From the NCBI RefSeq assembly GCF_000224065.1, contig NZ_AFWT01000028.1:1-62112 (forward strand): 62,112 bases of DNA, in the 5' to 3' direction. The translations under genes and the position numbers were made by a program. This DNA is from Thiorhodococcus drewsii AZ1. Its GTDB lineage: Bacteria > Pseudomonadota > Gammaproteobacteria > Chromatiales > Chromatiaceae. Positions 18,356 through 25,887 of this stretch are shown here, piece after piece. The notes beneath the pieces were generated by a model that did not search any database, was not told the DNA's origin, and saw only the letters and a list, made by a program, of their open reading frames with translations. Each line of letters begins with the position of its first letter. Position 1 is the stretch's first letter.

Positions 18356-19168
18356 TTAACTGGCCTGAGCCAATACGACCGCTGGCTCCAATGTGGTGAG
18401 GGTCTCCGGATAGGCATCCGTCCAGCGCAACAGTTCGAGCCGGCCATCGTGATGCTCGACCAACGCGGTGCAGCTTTCGACCCAATCGCCGCAGTTGCAA
18501 TAGGAAATACCCTCGACCTCGCGCATCTCGGCATGATGGATATGGCCGCAGATCATGCCGTCCAGATTGCGATGCTGGGCCTCGGTCGCGACGGCACGCT
18601 CGTAATTGCCGATATAGCTCACCGCATCCTTGACCTTGTGCTTCAGATAACCGGCCAGGGACCAATACTTGAGGCCGAACAACGAGCGCACCCGACTCAG
18701 AACCCCGTTGAGCGCCAGCAGCTGATCGTAGGCCTGCGATCCGAGCTTGGCCAGCCAGAGGCTGTTCTGCACCACGCCGTCGAACTTGTCGCCGTGCAGC
18801 ACCAGGAAACGCCGACCGTCAGCGGTCGTATGCACCACCTCGTCGCGCACCACCACATCGCCGAAGCGTGCGTCCAGATGCTCGCGGAAGAGACCGTCGT
18901 GGTTGCCCGGAATGAAGATCACCTCGGTCCCGCGCCGCGCCTTGTCGAAGATCTCGCGCGCCACCTGATTGTGCAGTTCCGGCCAATAGAGCCCGCCCTT
19001 CATCGCCCAGAGATCGACGATGTCCCCGACCAGATAGAGCTGCTTGCACTGGGTCGACTGCAGGAAATCGAGCACGAAACGGGCCTGACAGCCTCGAAAG
19101 CCAAGGTGGATATCCGACAGGAAAATGCTGCGGTACTTCAGGGGGTGCATGCGCTTGATCTCGGACAT
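18356..19168 (-). CDS. LpxH-like UDP-2,3-diacylglucosamine diphosphatase family phosphoesterase
   Basis: Calcineurin-type metallophosphoesterase of 270 residues. Metal-binding motifs run in order: SDIHLG (D19, H21), VGDIVDLW (D49), PGNHDGLF (N89, H90), LHGDKFD (H125) and GHIHHAEMR. This pattern, with YLVGDIVDLWAMKGG and the alpha-helical insertion around 140-200, is that of the LpxH2/LpxH-like group, which hydrolyses UDP-diacylglucosamine in lipid A synthesis or related substrates. It is longer than E. coli LpxH (about 240 residues), so whether it is the lipid A enzyme cannot be decided here. It is divergent from argG. Confidence 0.78.
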   Translation of the reverse strand: MSEIKRMHPLKYRSIFLSDIHLGFRGCQARFVLDFLQSTQCKQLYLVGDIVDLWAMKGGLYWPELHNQVAREIFDKARRGTEVIFIPGNHDGLFREHLDARFGDVVVRDEVVHTTADGRRFLVLHGDKFDGVVQNSLWLAKLGSQAYDQLLALNGVLSRVRSLFGLKYWSLAGYLKHKVKDAVSYIGNYERAVATEAQHRNLDGMICGHIHHAEMREVEGISYCNCGDWVESCTALVEHHDGRLELLRWTDAYPETLTTLEPAVVLAQAS

Positions 19169-19495
19169 CGCGGTAAGCGCCTCTGACGCAATCTGGTGTC
19201 TGAAATAATGGCGCCATGTTCCACGAACTTTGTTTCAGACTGATTGAGGCCAGGTGAAGAGGCGATGAAGAATGCTGATTTAATTCAGTTTTCTGACAAC
19301 ATAATGTCAAGCCCGTGGCAGCCAGAAGACAGCCATCACCGAACCCAAAACAACCGACGCATCCACGCTCCGAAGATCTCGACCGACGAGAGGTCGAACG
19401 CGACCGAAACTGGAGCCTCCCGCAGCCCAGGGCGCCGTTCTATACTGTGCGATTGCCCGATGGGGCCTGTTAAACCGTAGATTTGGAGCAAGACG
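19169..19495. other. Intergenic region between the phosphoesterase gene and argG
   Basis: 327 bases without a supported gene. An A+T-rich patch near 19265-19305 includes the near-palindrome CTGATTTAATTCAG (19275-19288) and could hold promoter or operator sequence for argG. I cannot identify a convincing ArgR box or a terminator. Confidence 0.35.
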
Positions 19496-20713
19496 ATGGC
19501 GCAGAGCGCAATCAAAAAGGTGGTCCTGGCCTATTCCGGCGGACTGGATACCTCAGTCATCCTCAAATGGCTGCAGGAGGAATACGGCTGCGAGGTGGTG
19601 ACCTTCACCGCAGACATCGGTCAGGGCGAAGAGGTGGAGCCGGCGCGCGCCAAGGCGAAGGCGGCCGGCGTGAAGGAGATCTACATCGACGACCTGCGCG
19701 AGGAGTTCGTGCGTGACTTCGTCTTCCCCATGTTCCGCGCCAACGCCATCTACGAGGGCGAGTACCTGCTCGGCACCTCGATCGCCCGTCCGCTGATCGC
19801 CAAGCGCCTGATCGAGATCGCCGCCGAGACCGGCGCGGACGCCATCTCGCACGGCGCCACCGGCAAGGGTAACGACCAGGTGCGCTTCGAGCTCGGCGCC
19901 TATGGACTCAACCCCGACATCAAGATCATCGCCCCCTGGCGCGAATGGGATCTGCTCTCGCGCGAGAAGCTGATGGCCTACGCCGAGAAGCACGGCATCG
20001 CGGTCGAGATGAAGCGCGACGGCAGCAAGTCGCCTTATTCGATGGACGCCAACCTGCTGCACATCTCCTACGAGGGCTACGATCTGGAGGATCCCTGGGT
20101 CGAGCCGGGCGCCGACATGTGGCGCTGGAGCGTCTCGCCCCAGGAGGCGCCGGACACGCCGACCACCATCGAACTGACCTTCGAGCAGGGAGACGCGGTA
20201 GCCATCGACGGCAAGCGCATGACCCCAGCCGAGATCCTGGCCGAGCTCAACCGCATCGGCGGCGCCAACGGCATCGGCCGCGCCGACATCGTCGAGAACC
20301 GCTATGTCGGCATGAAGTCGCGCGGCTGCTACGAAACCCCCGGCGGCACCATCCTGCTCAAGGCCCACCGCGCCATCGAATCGCTGACGCTGGACCGCGA
20401 GGCCGCCCACCTCAAGGACGAGCTGATGCCGCGCTACGCCAGCCTGGTCTACAACGGCTACTGGTTCGCCCCCGAGCGCGAGATGCTGCAAGCCGCCATC
20501 GACCAGACCCAAAAGGTCGTCAACGGCGAGGTCCGACTGAACCTCTACAAGGGCAACGTCATGGTCGCCGGCCGCAAATCAGCGACCAACAGCCTCTTCG
20601 ACGCCTCCATCGCCACCTTCGAGGAAGATGCCGGCGCCTACGACCAGGGCGACGCCACCGGCTTCATCCGCCTCAACGCCCTACGTCTGCGAGTGCAGGG
20701 CCGGAAGAAGTAG
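19496..20713 (+). CDS. argG: Argininosuccinate synthase
   Basis: Joins citrulline and aspartate using ATP in the penultimate step of arginine synthesis. The 405-residue enzyme begins with the PP-loop [10 protein letters not shown] (12-21) and contains [15 protein letters not shown], the citrulline/aspartate site [26 protein letters not shown] and [15 protein letters not shown], all diagnostic of argininosuccinate synthase. Length and start match the family (about 400). argH is not adjacent; argD and argF are about 38 kb away in the window. Confidence 0.96.
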   Translation: MAQSAIKKVVLAYSGGLDTSVILKWLQEEYGCEVVTFTADIGQGEEVEPARAKAKAAGVKEIYIDDLREEFVRDFVFPMFRANAIYEGEYLLGTSIARPLIAKRLIEIAAETGADAISHGATGKGNDQVRFELGAYGLNPDIKIIAPWREWDLLSREKLMAYAEKHGIAVEMKRDGSKSPYSMDANLLHISYEGYDLEDPWVEPGADMWRWSVSPQEAPDTPTTIELTFEQGDAVAIDGKRMTPAEILAELNRIGGANGIGRADIVENRYVGMKSRGCYETPGGTILLKAHRAIESLTLDREAAHLKDELMPRYASLVYNGYWFAPEREMLQAAIDQTQKVVNGEVRLNLYKGNVMVAGRKSATNSLFDASIATFEEDAGAYDQGDATGFIRLNALRLRVQGRKK

Positions 20714-20724
20714 CGGCGTAGCGG

Positions 20725-20880
20725 TCAGCCTCCAGCCGCCAGCTCCCAGCCTTTGGTGCTTGGGATGCATGGCGGCTTTTATCCTTGGCATGAGCAGCTT
20801 GCAGCCATAAGGTTCAGCGGCGCTCGATCTCTTGGCCAGCTGGCCGCTGGAGGCTGGTAGCTGGAAGCTGAAGAATCCGC
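20725..20880. repeat. Low-complexity CCAGC/GCTGG repeats in inverted arrangement
   Basis: Downstream of argG the DNA reads CAGCCTCCAGCCGCCAGCTC (from about 20728), and about 110 bases on the complementary pattern appears: CCAGCTGGCCGCTGGAGGCT followed by GGTAGCTGGAAGCTG. The two blocks are imperfect inverted copies built from short CCAGC-like units. The second runs into the 3' end of the sugar dehydrogenase gene and encodes its last residues (LQLPATSLQRPAGQE). Confidence 0.6.
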
Positions 20881-22031
20881 AGCAACGCCCCGTCGGACTC
20901 GTCCGTCAGGACGTAGAGATACCCATCCGGCCCCTGGCGCACATCGCGCACCCGCTTTCCGATCGTCAGCTTCTCCTCGCCGACCACCCGCTCCCCGTCG
21001 AGCTGGACGTGGCGGATCTGTCCGAAACTCAGCGAACCGGAGAAGAGATCGCCCGTCCAGCCCGGATAGCGGTCGCCGCTGTAGAAGGCCAGTCCGCTCG
21101 GCGCGATCGATGGCGTCCAGACCACTTTGGGGTCCGGCACGTCCGATCGGCTATGCACGTCCGAGATCGCCGGACCGAAATACTCCATGCTGTAAGTAAC
21201 CTCCGGCCAGCCGTAGTTTTGGCCGGGCCGGATCAGGTTCAGCTCGTCCCCGCCGCGCGCACCATGTTCGCTCGCCCAGACCCGACCGCTCGCCGGATCG
21301 CGCGCCAGACCCTGGATGTTGCGGTGACCGAAGGTATAGATCTCGGGTCTAGCCCCGCTCTCGGCGACGAAGGGATTGCCGGGGAACGGCTTGCCATCCT
21401 CGGTGAGCCGCACCAGCTTGCCAAAGTCCGTCCCCAGGTTCTGCGCCTGCTTGCGAATGAAGTCGCCATCGAACGACAACGGCGGATTGCCGCCGTCGCC
21501 CAGGCTCATCAGCAGACTCCCATCCGGCAGCCACAACAGCCGCGAGCCGAAATGCGCACCGCCCTTTTTCGTGTCTGGATTCCGGAAGAGCACCTTCAGA
21601 TTCGAGAGGCGCGCCCCGTCCTCTTCCAAGCGCGCCCGGGCCAGAAGGGTACGGTTCGCCTCCTTGCTGCCCACCGCATAGGTCAGATAGATGAGCCGGT
21701 TGGTCGCGAAATCAGGATGGAGCGCGACATCCATCAACCCACCCTGCCCGTGCGCCAGGACATCGGGCACACCTGCAATCGGCGTCGACACCAAGGCCCC
21801 ATCGCGGATCAGCCGCAACCGACCGGGCCGCTCGGTGACCAGCGCCGAGCCATCCGGCAGCCAGGCGATGGACCAGGGATGCTCCAGCCCGTCAACGACC
21901 ACCTCGGTCCGCCAGCCGGATGCCTCCGGGACGTCGGCGGTCGACTCCACCGGAGCGGCTGAAGCAACCGAGCCCAGTGAAAGAGAGCCCCCGAACAGCA
22001 GCGTCAGAAAGATCGAACGGCGAATGCGCAT
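20814..22031 (-). CDS. Periplasmic PQQ-dependent sugar dehydrogenase family protein
   Basis: A 405-residue member of the soluble glucose/sorbosone dehydrogenase family (six-bladed beta propeller; E. coli YliI type). A Sec signal peptide (MRIRRSIFLTLLFGG...SVASAA) places it in the periplasm. Family motifs are GLEHPWSIAWLPDG, GQGGLMDVALHPDF, GAHFGSRLLWLPDGSL, GHRNIQGLA, SEHGARGGDELN, YGWPEVTY and APSGLAFYSG. E. coli YliI oxidises aldose sugars with PQQ; the natural substrate here is unknown. The start at 22031 has GGAGGACGACC directly before it; a longer frame lacks a signal peptide. The extreme C-terminus is formed by the low-complexity repeat DNA and is probably not conserved. Confidence 0.87.
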   Translation of the reverse strand: MRIRRSIFLTLLFGGSLSLGSVASAAPVESTADVPEASGWRTEVVVDGLEHPWSIAWLPDGSALVTERPGRLRLIRDGALVSTPIAGVPDVLAHGQGGLMDVALHPDFATNRLIYLTYAVGSKEANRTLLARARLEEDGARLSNLKVLFRNPDTKKGGAHFGSRLLWLPDGSLLMSLGDGGNPPLSFDGDFIRKQAQNLGTDFGKLVRLTEDGKPFPGNPFVAESGARPEIYTFGHRNIQGLARDPASGRVWASEHGARGGDELNLIRPGQNYGWPEVTYSMEYFGPAISDVHSRSDVPDPKVVWTPSIAPSGLAFYSGDRYPGWTGDLFSGSLSFGQIRHVQLDGERVVGEEKLTIGKRVRDVRQGPDGYLYVLTDESDGALLRILQLPATSLQRPAGQEIERR

Positions 22032-22077
22032 GGTCGTCCTCCATCGGTTGAACAGGCAAAACCCGGATCGGGTGAAA

Positions 22078-22509
22078 TCAAGAAGCGGCGACGTCTGGCA
22101 GCCGGGATGGCGCCTCACCACGCGCCTTCAGCTCCTCGAAAGGATCCGCTCCCTGGCGCTCATGCCCGGCATCCTTAAGCTGTCGCAGATAATCGAACCA
22201 GAACGGCTGCCAGGCACGCCCGAGCTTGTAGAGATAGCCCCAGTCGTAGAGCCCCGAGTCGTGCCCGTCGTCGAAGACGATCTTCAGCGCATATTGACCG
22301 ATGGGCAGCAGATCTTTGATGTTCACAGCCTCCTTGCCGACCTGGAGCTTCGCCGTCGCCGGAGAATGACCGCGCACCTCTGCGGACGGGGAATAGACCC
22401 GCAGATACTCGCAAGGCAGACAGAAACGCGCACCATCGTCGAAGGCGATTTCAAGGATGCGGGACTGCTGATGGAGACTGATCTCGGTTGGATGTGGATG
22501 CTGATTCAT
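22078..22509 (-). CDS. DUF971 family protein
   Basis: A 143-residue protein of the DUF971 family, related to the small N-terminal domain of gamma-butyrobetaine hydroxylases. Recognisable parts are PTEISLHQQSRILEIAFDDG, FCLPCEYLRVYSPSAEVRGH, and the C-terminal IVFDDGHDSGLYDWGYLYKLG. The domain is thought to bind iron-sulfur or metal in some members, but I can only see one Cys in the expected place (LPCEYLR). The start at 22509 is the family start; an upstream extension of 24 residues is not conserved. It lies 46 bases upstream of the sugar dehydrogenase gene on the same strand, probably co-transcribed. Confidence 0.82.
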   Translation of the reverse strand: MNQHPHPTEISLHQQSRILEIAFDDGARFCLPCEYLRVYSPSAEVRGHSPATAKLQVGKEAVNIKDLLPIGQYALKIVFDDGHDSGLYDWGYLYKLGRAWQPFWFDYLRQLKDAGHERQGADPFEELKARGEAPSRLPDVAAS

Positions 22510-22563
22510 GGGATAGATTCGAATGTCGATGAGAGAACTGGTAGATGGGGACGAAACAGCCCA

Positions 22564-22652
22564 GTAGGATGCGGTGAGCAAGTGCGAACCGCATCATTCG
22601 AGGCACGGAGGTCTTCGTGATCGATGCGGTTTGTCCCTCAGCGCATCCTACG
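22564..22652. repeat. Dispersed palindromic repeat, copy 2 (GTAGGATGCGGT type)
   Basis: Begins GTAGGATGCGGTGAGC, carries GAACCGCATC and GATGCGGTT in inverted order, and ends GCGCATCCTACG. The outer arms match the copy at 17821-17892 closely, while the centre is longer and different, as expected for a palindromic repeat family with a variable loop. Confidence 0.8.
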
Positions 22653-23022
22653 ACTCTGATGCCGGAGGCGGAAACTGGTGACGGAGAGCCGGAATTCATT
22701 TTGGGTAACACACTCCGGCTTGATCTGCAGCACGATTGGTGCGTTCCTCCCTGTGCGGTTGCGCCGAATAAGCGACTGCCGGCCCTGATACTGCCAGCGA
22801 TGACGTTCAGATTGCCCACTCAGGGAGCAAGAGTATAAGATCGATCCGTTTGCGCTTGACGGACCAGGCGTGTCCGATCATCCATGCCGTTTCTGTCTAG
22901 CAGGCTGGGGAAAACAGAACAGCGGGTGAGCTGCCTAGCCAGCGACGCTGATCCGGCGCAGCGTTGGTGCGGGAAATCTGCGATCCGCGTCAACTGACTG
23001 CTCTGTGGAGCCGCAATGCTAT

Positions 23023-23080
23023 ACAGAATCTGCCTATCTCGATAATTAGTGATTCTGTCTAGCGCTAGAATTACAGAATC
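23023..23080. promoter_or_regulatory. Cluster of ACAGAATC motifs upstream of the island gene
   Basis: ACAGAATC occurs at 23023-23030 and 23073-23080, and its reverse complement GATTCTGT at 23051-23058. The last two flank the palindrome CTAGCGCTAG (23059-23068). The arrangement resembles a multi-site operator or hairpin, 40-100 bases before the start codon of the next gene. No known regulator can be assigned. Confidence 0.35.
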
Positions 23081-23119
23081 TTTCTAATCAACTGTTATGG
23101 CTACAAATAGACAATCGTT

Positions 23120-24049
23120 ATGAAACCAGATGAATGGTGGCAAAACTTCGCTTTAGGCGTTGAAGTGGACATCTCTGGTACGTTTATTTACAACGGAATA
23201 CAGCGACTAGACAAGCTTGAAAATTTAGGTGCGGCGACAGATATTTTCGAGGTTTTATACAATTTATCTGTAGGAATTGAGCGCCTACTTAAAGTGGCAA
23301 TTATTTTAATCGAGTACAGCGATGAGCTTGATATTGAGGCGTTTGAAAGAAGTCTTATATCTCACAATGTAATGGATTTGGCAAATCGAGTTGACACGGT
23401 TAGAAGCTTGTCGCTATCTGGTGTTCATAAGGAATTCTTGTCGCTACTTTCAAAGTTTTATAAGACGCATCGATATGGCAGATTTTCCTTGGGTAGCGTT
23501 CCAGATATTAGAGCTGAAAAAGATGATTTTCTGAATTATTTAGAAAAGCATCTTAAAATTGAAACTCAAAATCACAATGAGTTTTTCCCTGTCTATAATA
23601 CGGATCAGATTCGCAAGTTCGTTGGTAAAATCGTTTTCAAAATCGCAAAAAGCGTTTTCACTGTAATCGGAAGACAGGCTACGGAACTAAATATATATAC
23701 GGATGAGTTAAGAGGAGATTCAAAGGCAATTCGAGTTTTCTACGGCGAGAAACTAGATTTTATCGAAGAGAGAATAAAGAAAAAGGAGTTGTTGTTATTT
23801 CTAATGCACCCGGATAGCACTGGAAGTCATATAGACCTTTTGCGATCATTCCAAGCTTTAGATTTGGATCCTGAAATGGCTCCCAACTACATAAGTGCAT
23901 TAATAAATGATACTCACCTGTATGAAGTGGAGGAGGAGATAGATGAACTCTATACAGAGCTTGATGATATCAGTCGAAGAATCAGTTTTGTAGAGATAAT
24001 GGATAATGAATATCTATCTTATGACGATGAAGAAGATGAAGAGCCATAA
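23120..24049 (+). CDS. Unknown cassette-borne protein, 309 residues
   Basis: I do not recognise this family. The coding region is strikingly A+T-rich compared with its neighbours, pointing to foreign origin. The protein starts MKPDEWWQNFALGVEVDISG, has a mainly helical, charged body (LYNLSVGIERLLKVAIILIEYSD; FIEERIKKKELLLFLMHPDS), no signal peptide, no clear transmembrane helix, and a very acidic tail (EEEIDELYTEL, ending DDEEDEEP). A soluble helical protein is likely. There is no good ribosome binding site, and the ATG overlaps a GTTATG sequence. The TAA stop lies inside an attC-like site, the classic layout of an integron gene cassette. Confidence 0.7.
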   Translation: MKPDEWWQNFALGVEVDISGTFIYNGIQRLDKLENLGAATDIFEVLYNLSVGIERLLKVAIILIEYSDELDIEAFERSLISHNVMDLANRVDTVRSLSLSGVHKEFLSLLSKFYKTHRYGRFSLGSVPDIRAEKDDFLNYLEKHLKIETQNHNEFFPVYNTDQIRKFVGKIVFKIAKSVFTVIGRQATELNIYTDELRGDSKAIRVFYGEKLDFIEERIKKKELLLFLMHPDSTGSHIDLLRSFQALDLDPEMAPNYISALINDTHLYEVEEEIDELYTELDDISRRISFVEIMDNEYLSYDDEEDEEP

Positions 24050-24106
24050 CAAGGCGAATCCAGCCGACGCGCCAAAGGCGCGCGCGGCTGATTTGCATCG
24101 TTATGC
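24044..24106 (+). mobile_element. Integron attC-like recombination site (63 bp)
   Basis: The left core CCATAAC (24044-24050) pairs with the right core GTTATGC (24100-24106). Between them are imperfectly complementary arms (AAGGCGAATCCAGCC against GGCTGATTTGCATC), leaving a few unpaired bases as in real attC sites, and a central hairpin CGCGCC-AAA-GGCGCG. The upstream gene's TAA stop is part of the left core. Length and layout match integron attC sites of about 60 bp. No integron integrase is present in the window, so this would be a single or clustered attC lacking an integrase. Confidence 0.72.
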
Positions 24107-24123
24107 GCAGCAGATGAAGAGCG

Positions 24124-24267
24124 ATGAACTATCTTGGCAAACCAAAAATACTAATAGATTGACTATCACATTCGGCGAATTATCCAGCGGATGGCTGGCT
24201 CTATATAAAGAAAGATCAAAAAGCTATTACTAAAGACACACTCTGCTGGCCAGGGGTAGCTAAAGAT
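24124..24267 (+). pseudogene. Broken short reading frame after the attC site
   Basis: An ATG at 24124 opens a frame reading MNYLGKPKILID, then TGA at 24160, then continues in the same frame with protein-like sequence LSHSANYPADGWLYIKKD and AITKDTLCWPGVAKD up to the GGGGACAG repeat. The ADGWLYIKKD part resembles the start of small proteins of unknown function often seen in integron cassettes, but I cannot name the family with certainty. The in-frame stop and the abrupt end at the repeat suggest a disrupted second cassette gene. Confidence 0.3.
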
Positions 24268-24268
24268 C

Positions 24269-24291
24269 GAAAAAGGGGACAGATTTATTTT
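24269..24291 (+). repeat. GGGGACAGATTTATTTT repeat motif
   Basis: The sequence GAAAAAGGGGACAG followed by ATTTATTTT is a motif that recurs in many proteobacterial genomes, often next to REP-associated tyrosine transposase (IS200-like) genes; this is from general knowledge. No such transposase gene is present here, so it is a lone copy or a relic. Confidence 0.5.
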
Positions 24292-24316
24292 GCACGGTTC
24301 ATAAAGATCACAAACC

Positions 24317-24640
24317 ATGAAATACACTGGCACTTGGTACATTGATGAAATGGAACTCTGGGACGAGGATTATTTCAACATGGACGTCCGTGCCTATATC
24401 ACAATCGGCAAGAGCAGGACGGGCGAATTTCAGTTCGGGCTTGTTTCCGGTGATATTGATGGCAAGATCATCAGGAGTGCTGAAACGGAGAGATTCGAAT
24501 TCACTTGGAGCGGAAGCGACGAATCCGATGCTGCATCAGGCTCCGGCTGGATCAAATTGAAAGACGAGCAGACCATCGAAGGAATGATTAAATTCCACAT
24601 GGGCGACAGCTCGGGATTTTTGGCTAAACGCGCGGAATAG
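24317..24640 (+). CDS. Conserved-looking unknown protein, 107 residues
   Basis: A small soluble protein starting MKYTGTWYIDEMELWDEDYFNMD. It has a beta-rich pattern: a GTW-x-I-x-EMELWD opening, GEFQFGLVSGDIDGKI, FEFTWSGSDESDAASGSGWIKL and IEGMIKFHMGDSSGF. I recall similar short proteins as widespread hypotheticals with the same EMELWD and GDDSGF motifs, some in integron or defence regions, but no function is known. Base composition is intermediate between the A+T-rich cassette and the chromosome. It is the last gene of the island; I see no attC after it. Confidence 0.6.
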   Translation: MKYTGTWYIDEMELWDEDYFNMDVRAYITIGKSRTGEFQFGLVSGDIDGKIIRSAETERFEFTWSGSDESDAASGSGWIKLKDEQTIEGMIKFHMGDSSGFLAKRAE

Positions 24641-24645
24641 CCTGT

Positions 24646-24726
24646 GCAGGGCGGAGTAGTAGGTGTATTCCACTGCAGGGTAGCCACTTCCATTCGGCGG
24701 AATACGCTGCGCTATTCCGCCCTACG
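24646..24726. repeat. Palindromic repeat (GGCGGAATA/TATTCCGCC type)
   Basis: The left arm CAGGGCGGAGTAG and the right arm CTATTCCGCCCTACG are inverted copies; the inner part has GGTGTATTCCACTGCAGGG and CGGCGGAATACGCTGCG. This is a second dispersed palindrome family, different in sequence from the GTAGGATGCGGT elements, at the right boundary of the island. Confidence 0.65.
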
Positions 24727-24751
24727 GTTGATAGGGATGGCGTGGGTGATG

Positions 24752-24784
24752 ACAGGCGTTTCCCGATGGGAAACGCCTGTTTTG
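24752..24784. terminator. Hairpin at the 3' end of hemH
   Basis: ACAGGCGTTTCCC, GAT loop, GGGAAACGCCTGT followed by TTT on the plus strand: a 13-base-pair stem. The T run suits plus-strand transcription leaving the island; on the minus strand it directly follows the hemH stop codon and may also stop that transcript. Confidence 0.7.
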
Positions 24785-24786
24785 GG

Positions 24787-25887
24787 TCAGGCTTTGGCGC
24801 CCATGTGGCGTGCCCGGTCGGCGCGTTCGGCGAGACCGGCGGCGTCGACGGCTGGGCCTTGGACCTCTGGCCAGCCGCTGCAATGGCGGTGGATGAGGTC
24901 GGCCAGCATCTGCATGTGGTCGGGGTTGTCGTTGAGGCAGGGGATGTAGCTGTAGGACTCGCCGCCGGCTTCGAGGAAGAGGTGGCGGTTTTCGATCGAC
25001 ATCTCTTCGAGCGTCTCCAGACAGTCGACCGAGAATCCGGGCGAGATCACCTGGATCGACTTGATGCCCTGTGCGCCCAAAGCCTCCAGTGTGGCGTCGG
25101 TGTAGGGCTGGAGCCATTCGCTTTTGCCGAGGCGCGACTGAAATGAGAGCAGCCAGCGATCCGACGGCAGGTCGAGTTCGGCGGCGATCAGACGCGCGGT
25201 CTTCTGGCACTGGCAGTGGTAGGGGTCGCCCTTCTCGAAATACTCCTTGGGGATGCCATGGAAGGAGAAGAGCAGCCGCTCGGCTTGGCCGTGTTCGGCC
25301 CAGTGGGCGCGGATGCTGGCGGCGACGGCGGTGATGTAGGCCGGCTCGTCGTGGTACTGGTTGATGAAGCGCAGCTCCGGCAGCCAGCGCCAGCGCCGCA
25401 GCTCATCGGTGACGGCGTCGAAGACCGAGCCGACCGTGGTGGCCGAATACTGCGGATAGAGCGGGAGCACCAGCACCCGCCGAGCATTGGCGGCCTTGAG
25501 TTCGGCCAACCCGGCGGCGACCGATGGATTGCCGTAGCGCATGGCGAGCGCAACCCGCACCGGACCGCCAAACCACTGGGAGAGCAGATCCTGCAACGCG
25601 GTCTTCTGACGCCGCGAGATCTCCAGCAACGGCGACCCTTCAGGGGTCCAGATCGATTGGTAGGCTTTGGCCGAGCGCGCTGGGCGGGTACGCAGGATCA
25701 CCCCGTGCAGGAGCAGCATCCAGGGCAGGCGCGCCATTTCCACGACCCGAGGGTCGGAGAGGAATTCGGCCAGATAGCGACGGACGTCGGGAACGCTCGG
25801 GGTATCCGGCGTCCCCAGGTTGACGAGCAAAATACCGAGACATTCCGGGTTATCGTGTCGATAGTCGAGCGTATCCACAAAGGTCAT
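24787..25887 (-). CDS. hemH: Ferrochelatase
   Basis: Inserts Fe2+ into protoporphyrin IX, the last step of haem synthesis. The 366-residue protein has LGILLVNLGTPDTP (17-30), SRRQKTAL, the LPLYPQYSATTVGSV motif, the metal/proton residue H210 in SFHGIPKEYFEKGDPY, and E291 in DCLETLEE. The region after residue 320 is the usual C-terminal extension, here without a membrane anchor. In a phototroph this enzyme marks the branch from bacteriochlorophyll. Its start overlaps the stop of the hemerythrin gene by four bases, so the two are translationally coupled. Confidence 0.95.
   Translation of the reverse strand: MTFVDTLDYRHDNPECLGILLVNLGTPDTPSVPDVRRYLAEFLSDPRVVEMARLPWMLLLHGVILRTRPARSAKAYQSIWTPEGSPLLEISRRQKTALQDLLSQWFGGPVRVALAMRYGNPSVAAGLAELKAANARRVLVLPLYPQYSATTVGSVFDAVTDELRRWRWLPELRFINQYHDEPAYITAVAASIRAHWAEHGQAERLLFSFHGIPKEYFEKGDPYHCQCQKTARLIAAELDLPSDRWLLSFQSRLGKSEWLQPYTDATLEALGAQGIKSIQVISPGFSVDCLETLEEMSIENRHLFLEAGGESYSYIPCLNDNPDHMQMLADLIHRHCSGWPEVQGPAVDAAGLAERADRARHMGAKA

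Larger units (their letters stand above)
22510..23119. other. Non-coding region at the left edge of the accessory island
   Basis: 610 bases in which I find no gene. It contains the second palindromic repeat (22564-22652), then from about 22850 onward a change to more A+T-rich DNA. The 11-mer TTCTGTCTAGC occurs at 22891 and again at 23053, and ACAGAATC/GATTCTGT motifs cluster at 23023-23080, upstream of the unknown 309-residue gene. Confidence 0.5.

Noticed and set aside
19244-19480. Small open frame upstream of argG
   Set aside because: No family features and a translation of random composition; the region is better explained as a regulatory gap.
23023-23080. CRISPR-like repeat spacing of ACAGAATC motifs
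   Set aside because: Only three short motifs in mixed orientation with unequal spacing; no array and no cas gene in the window.
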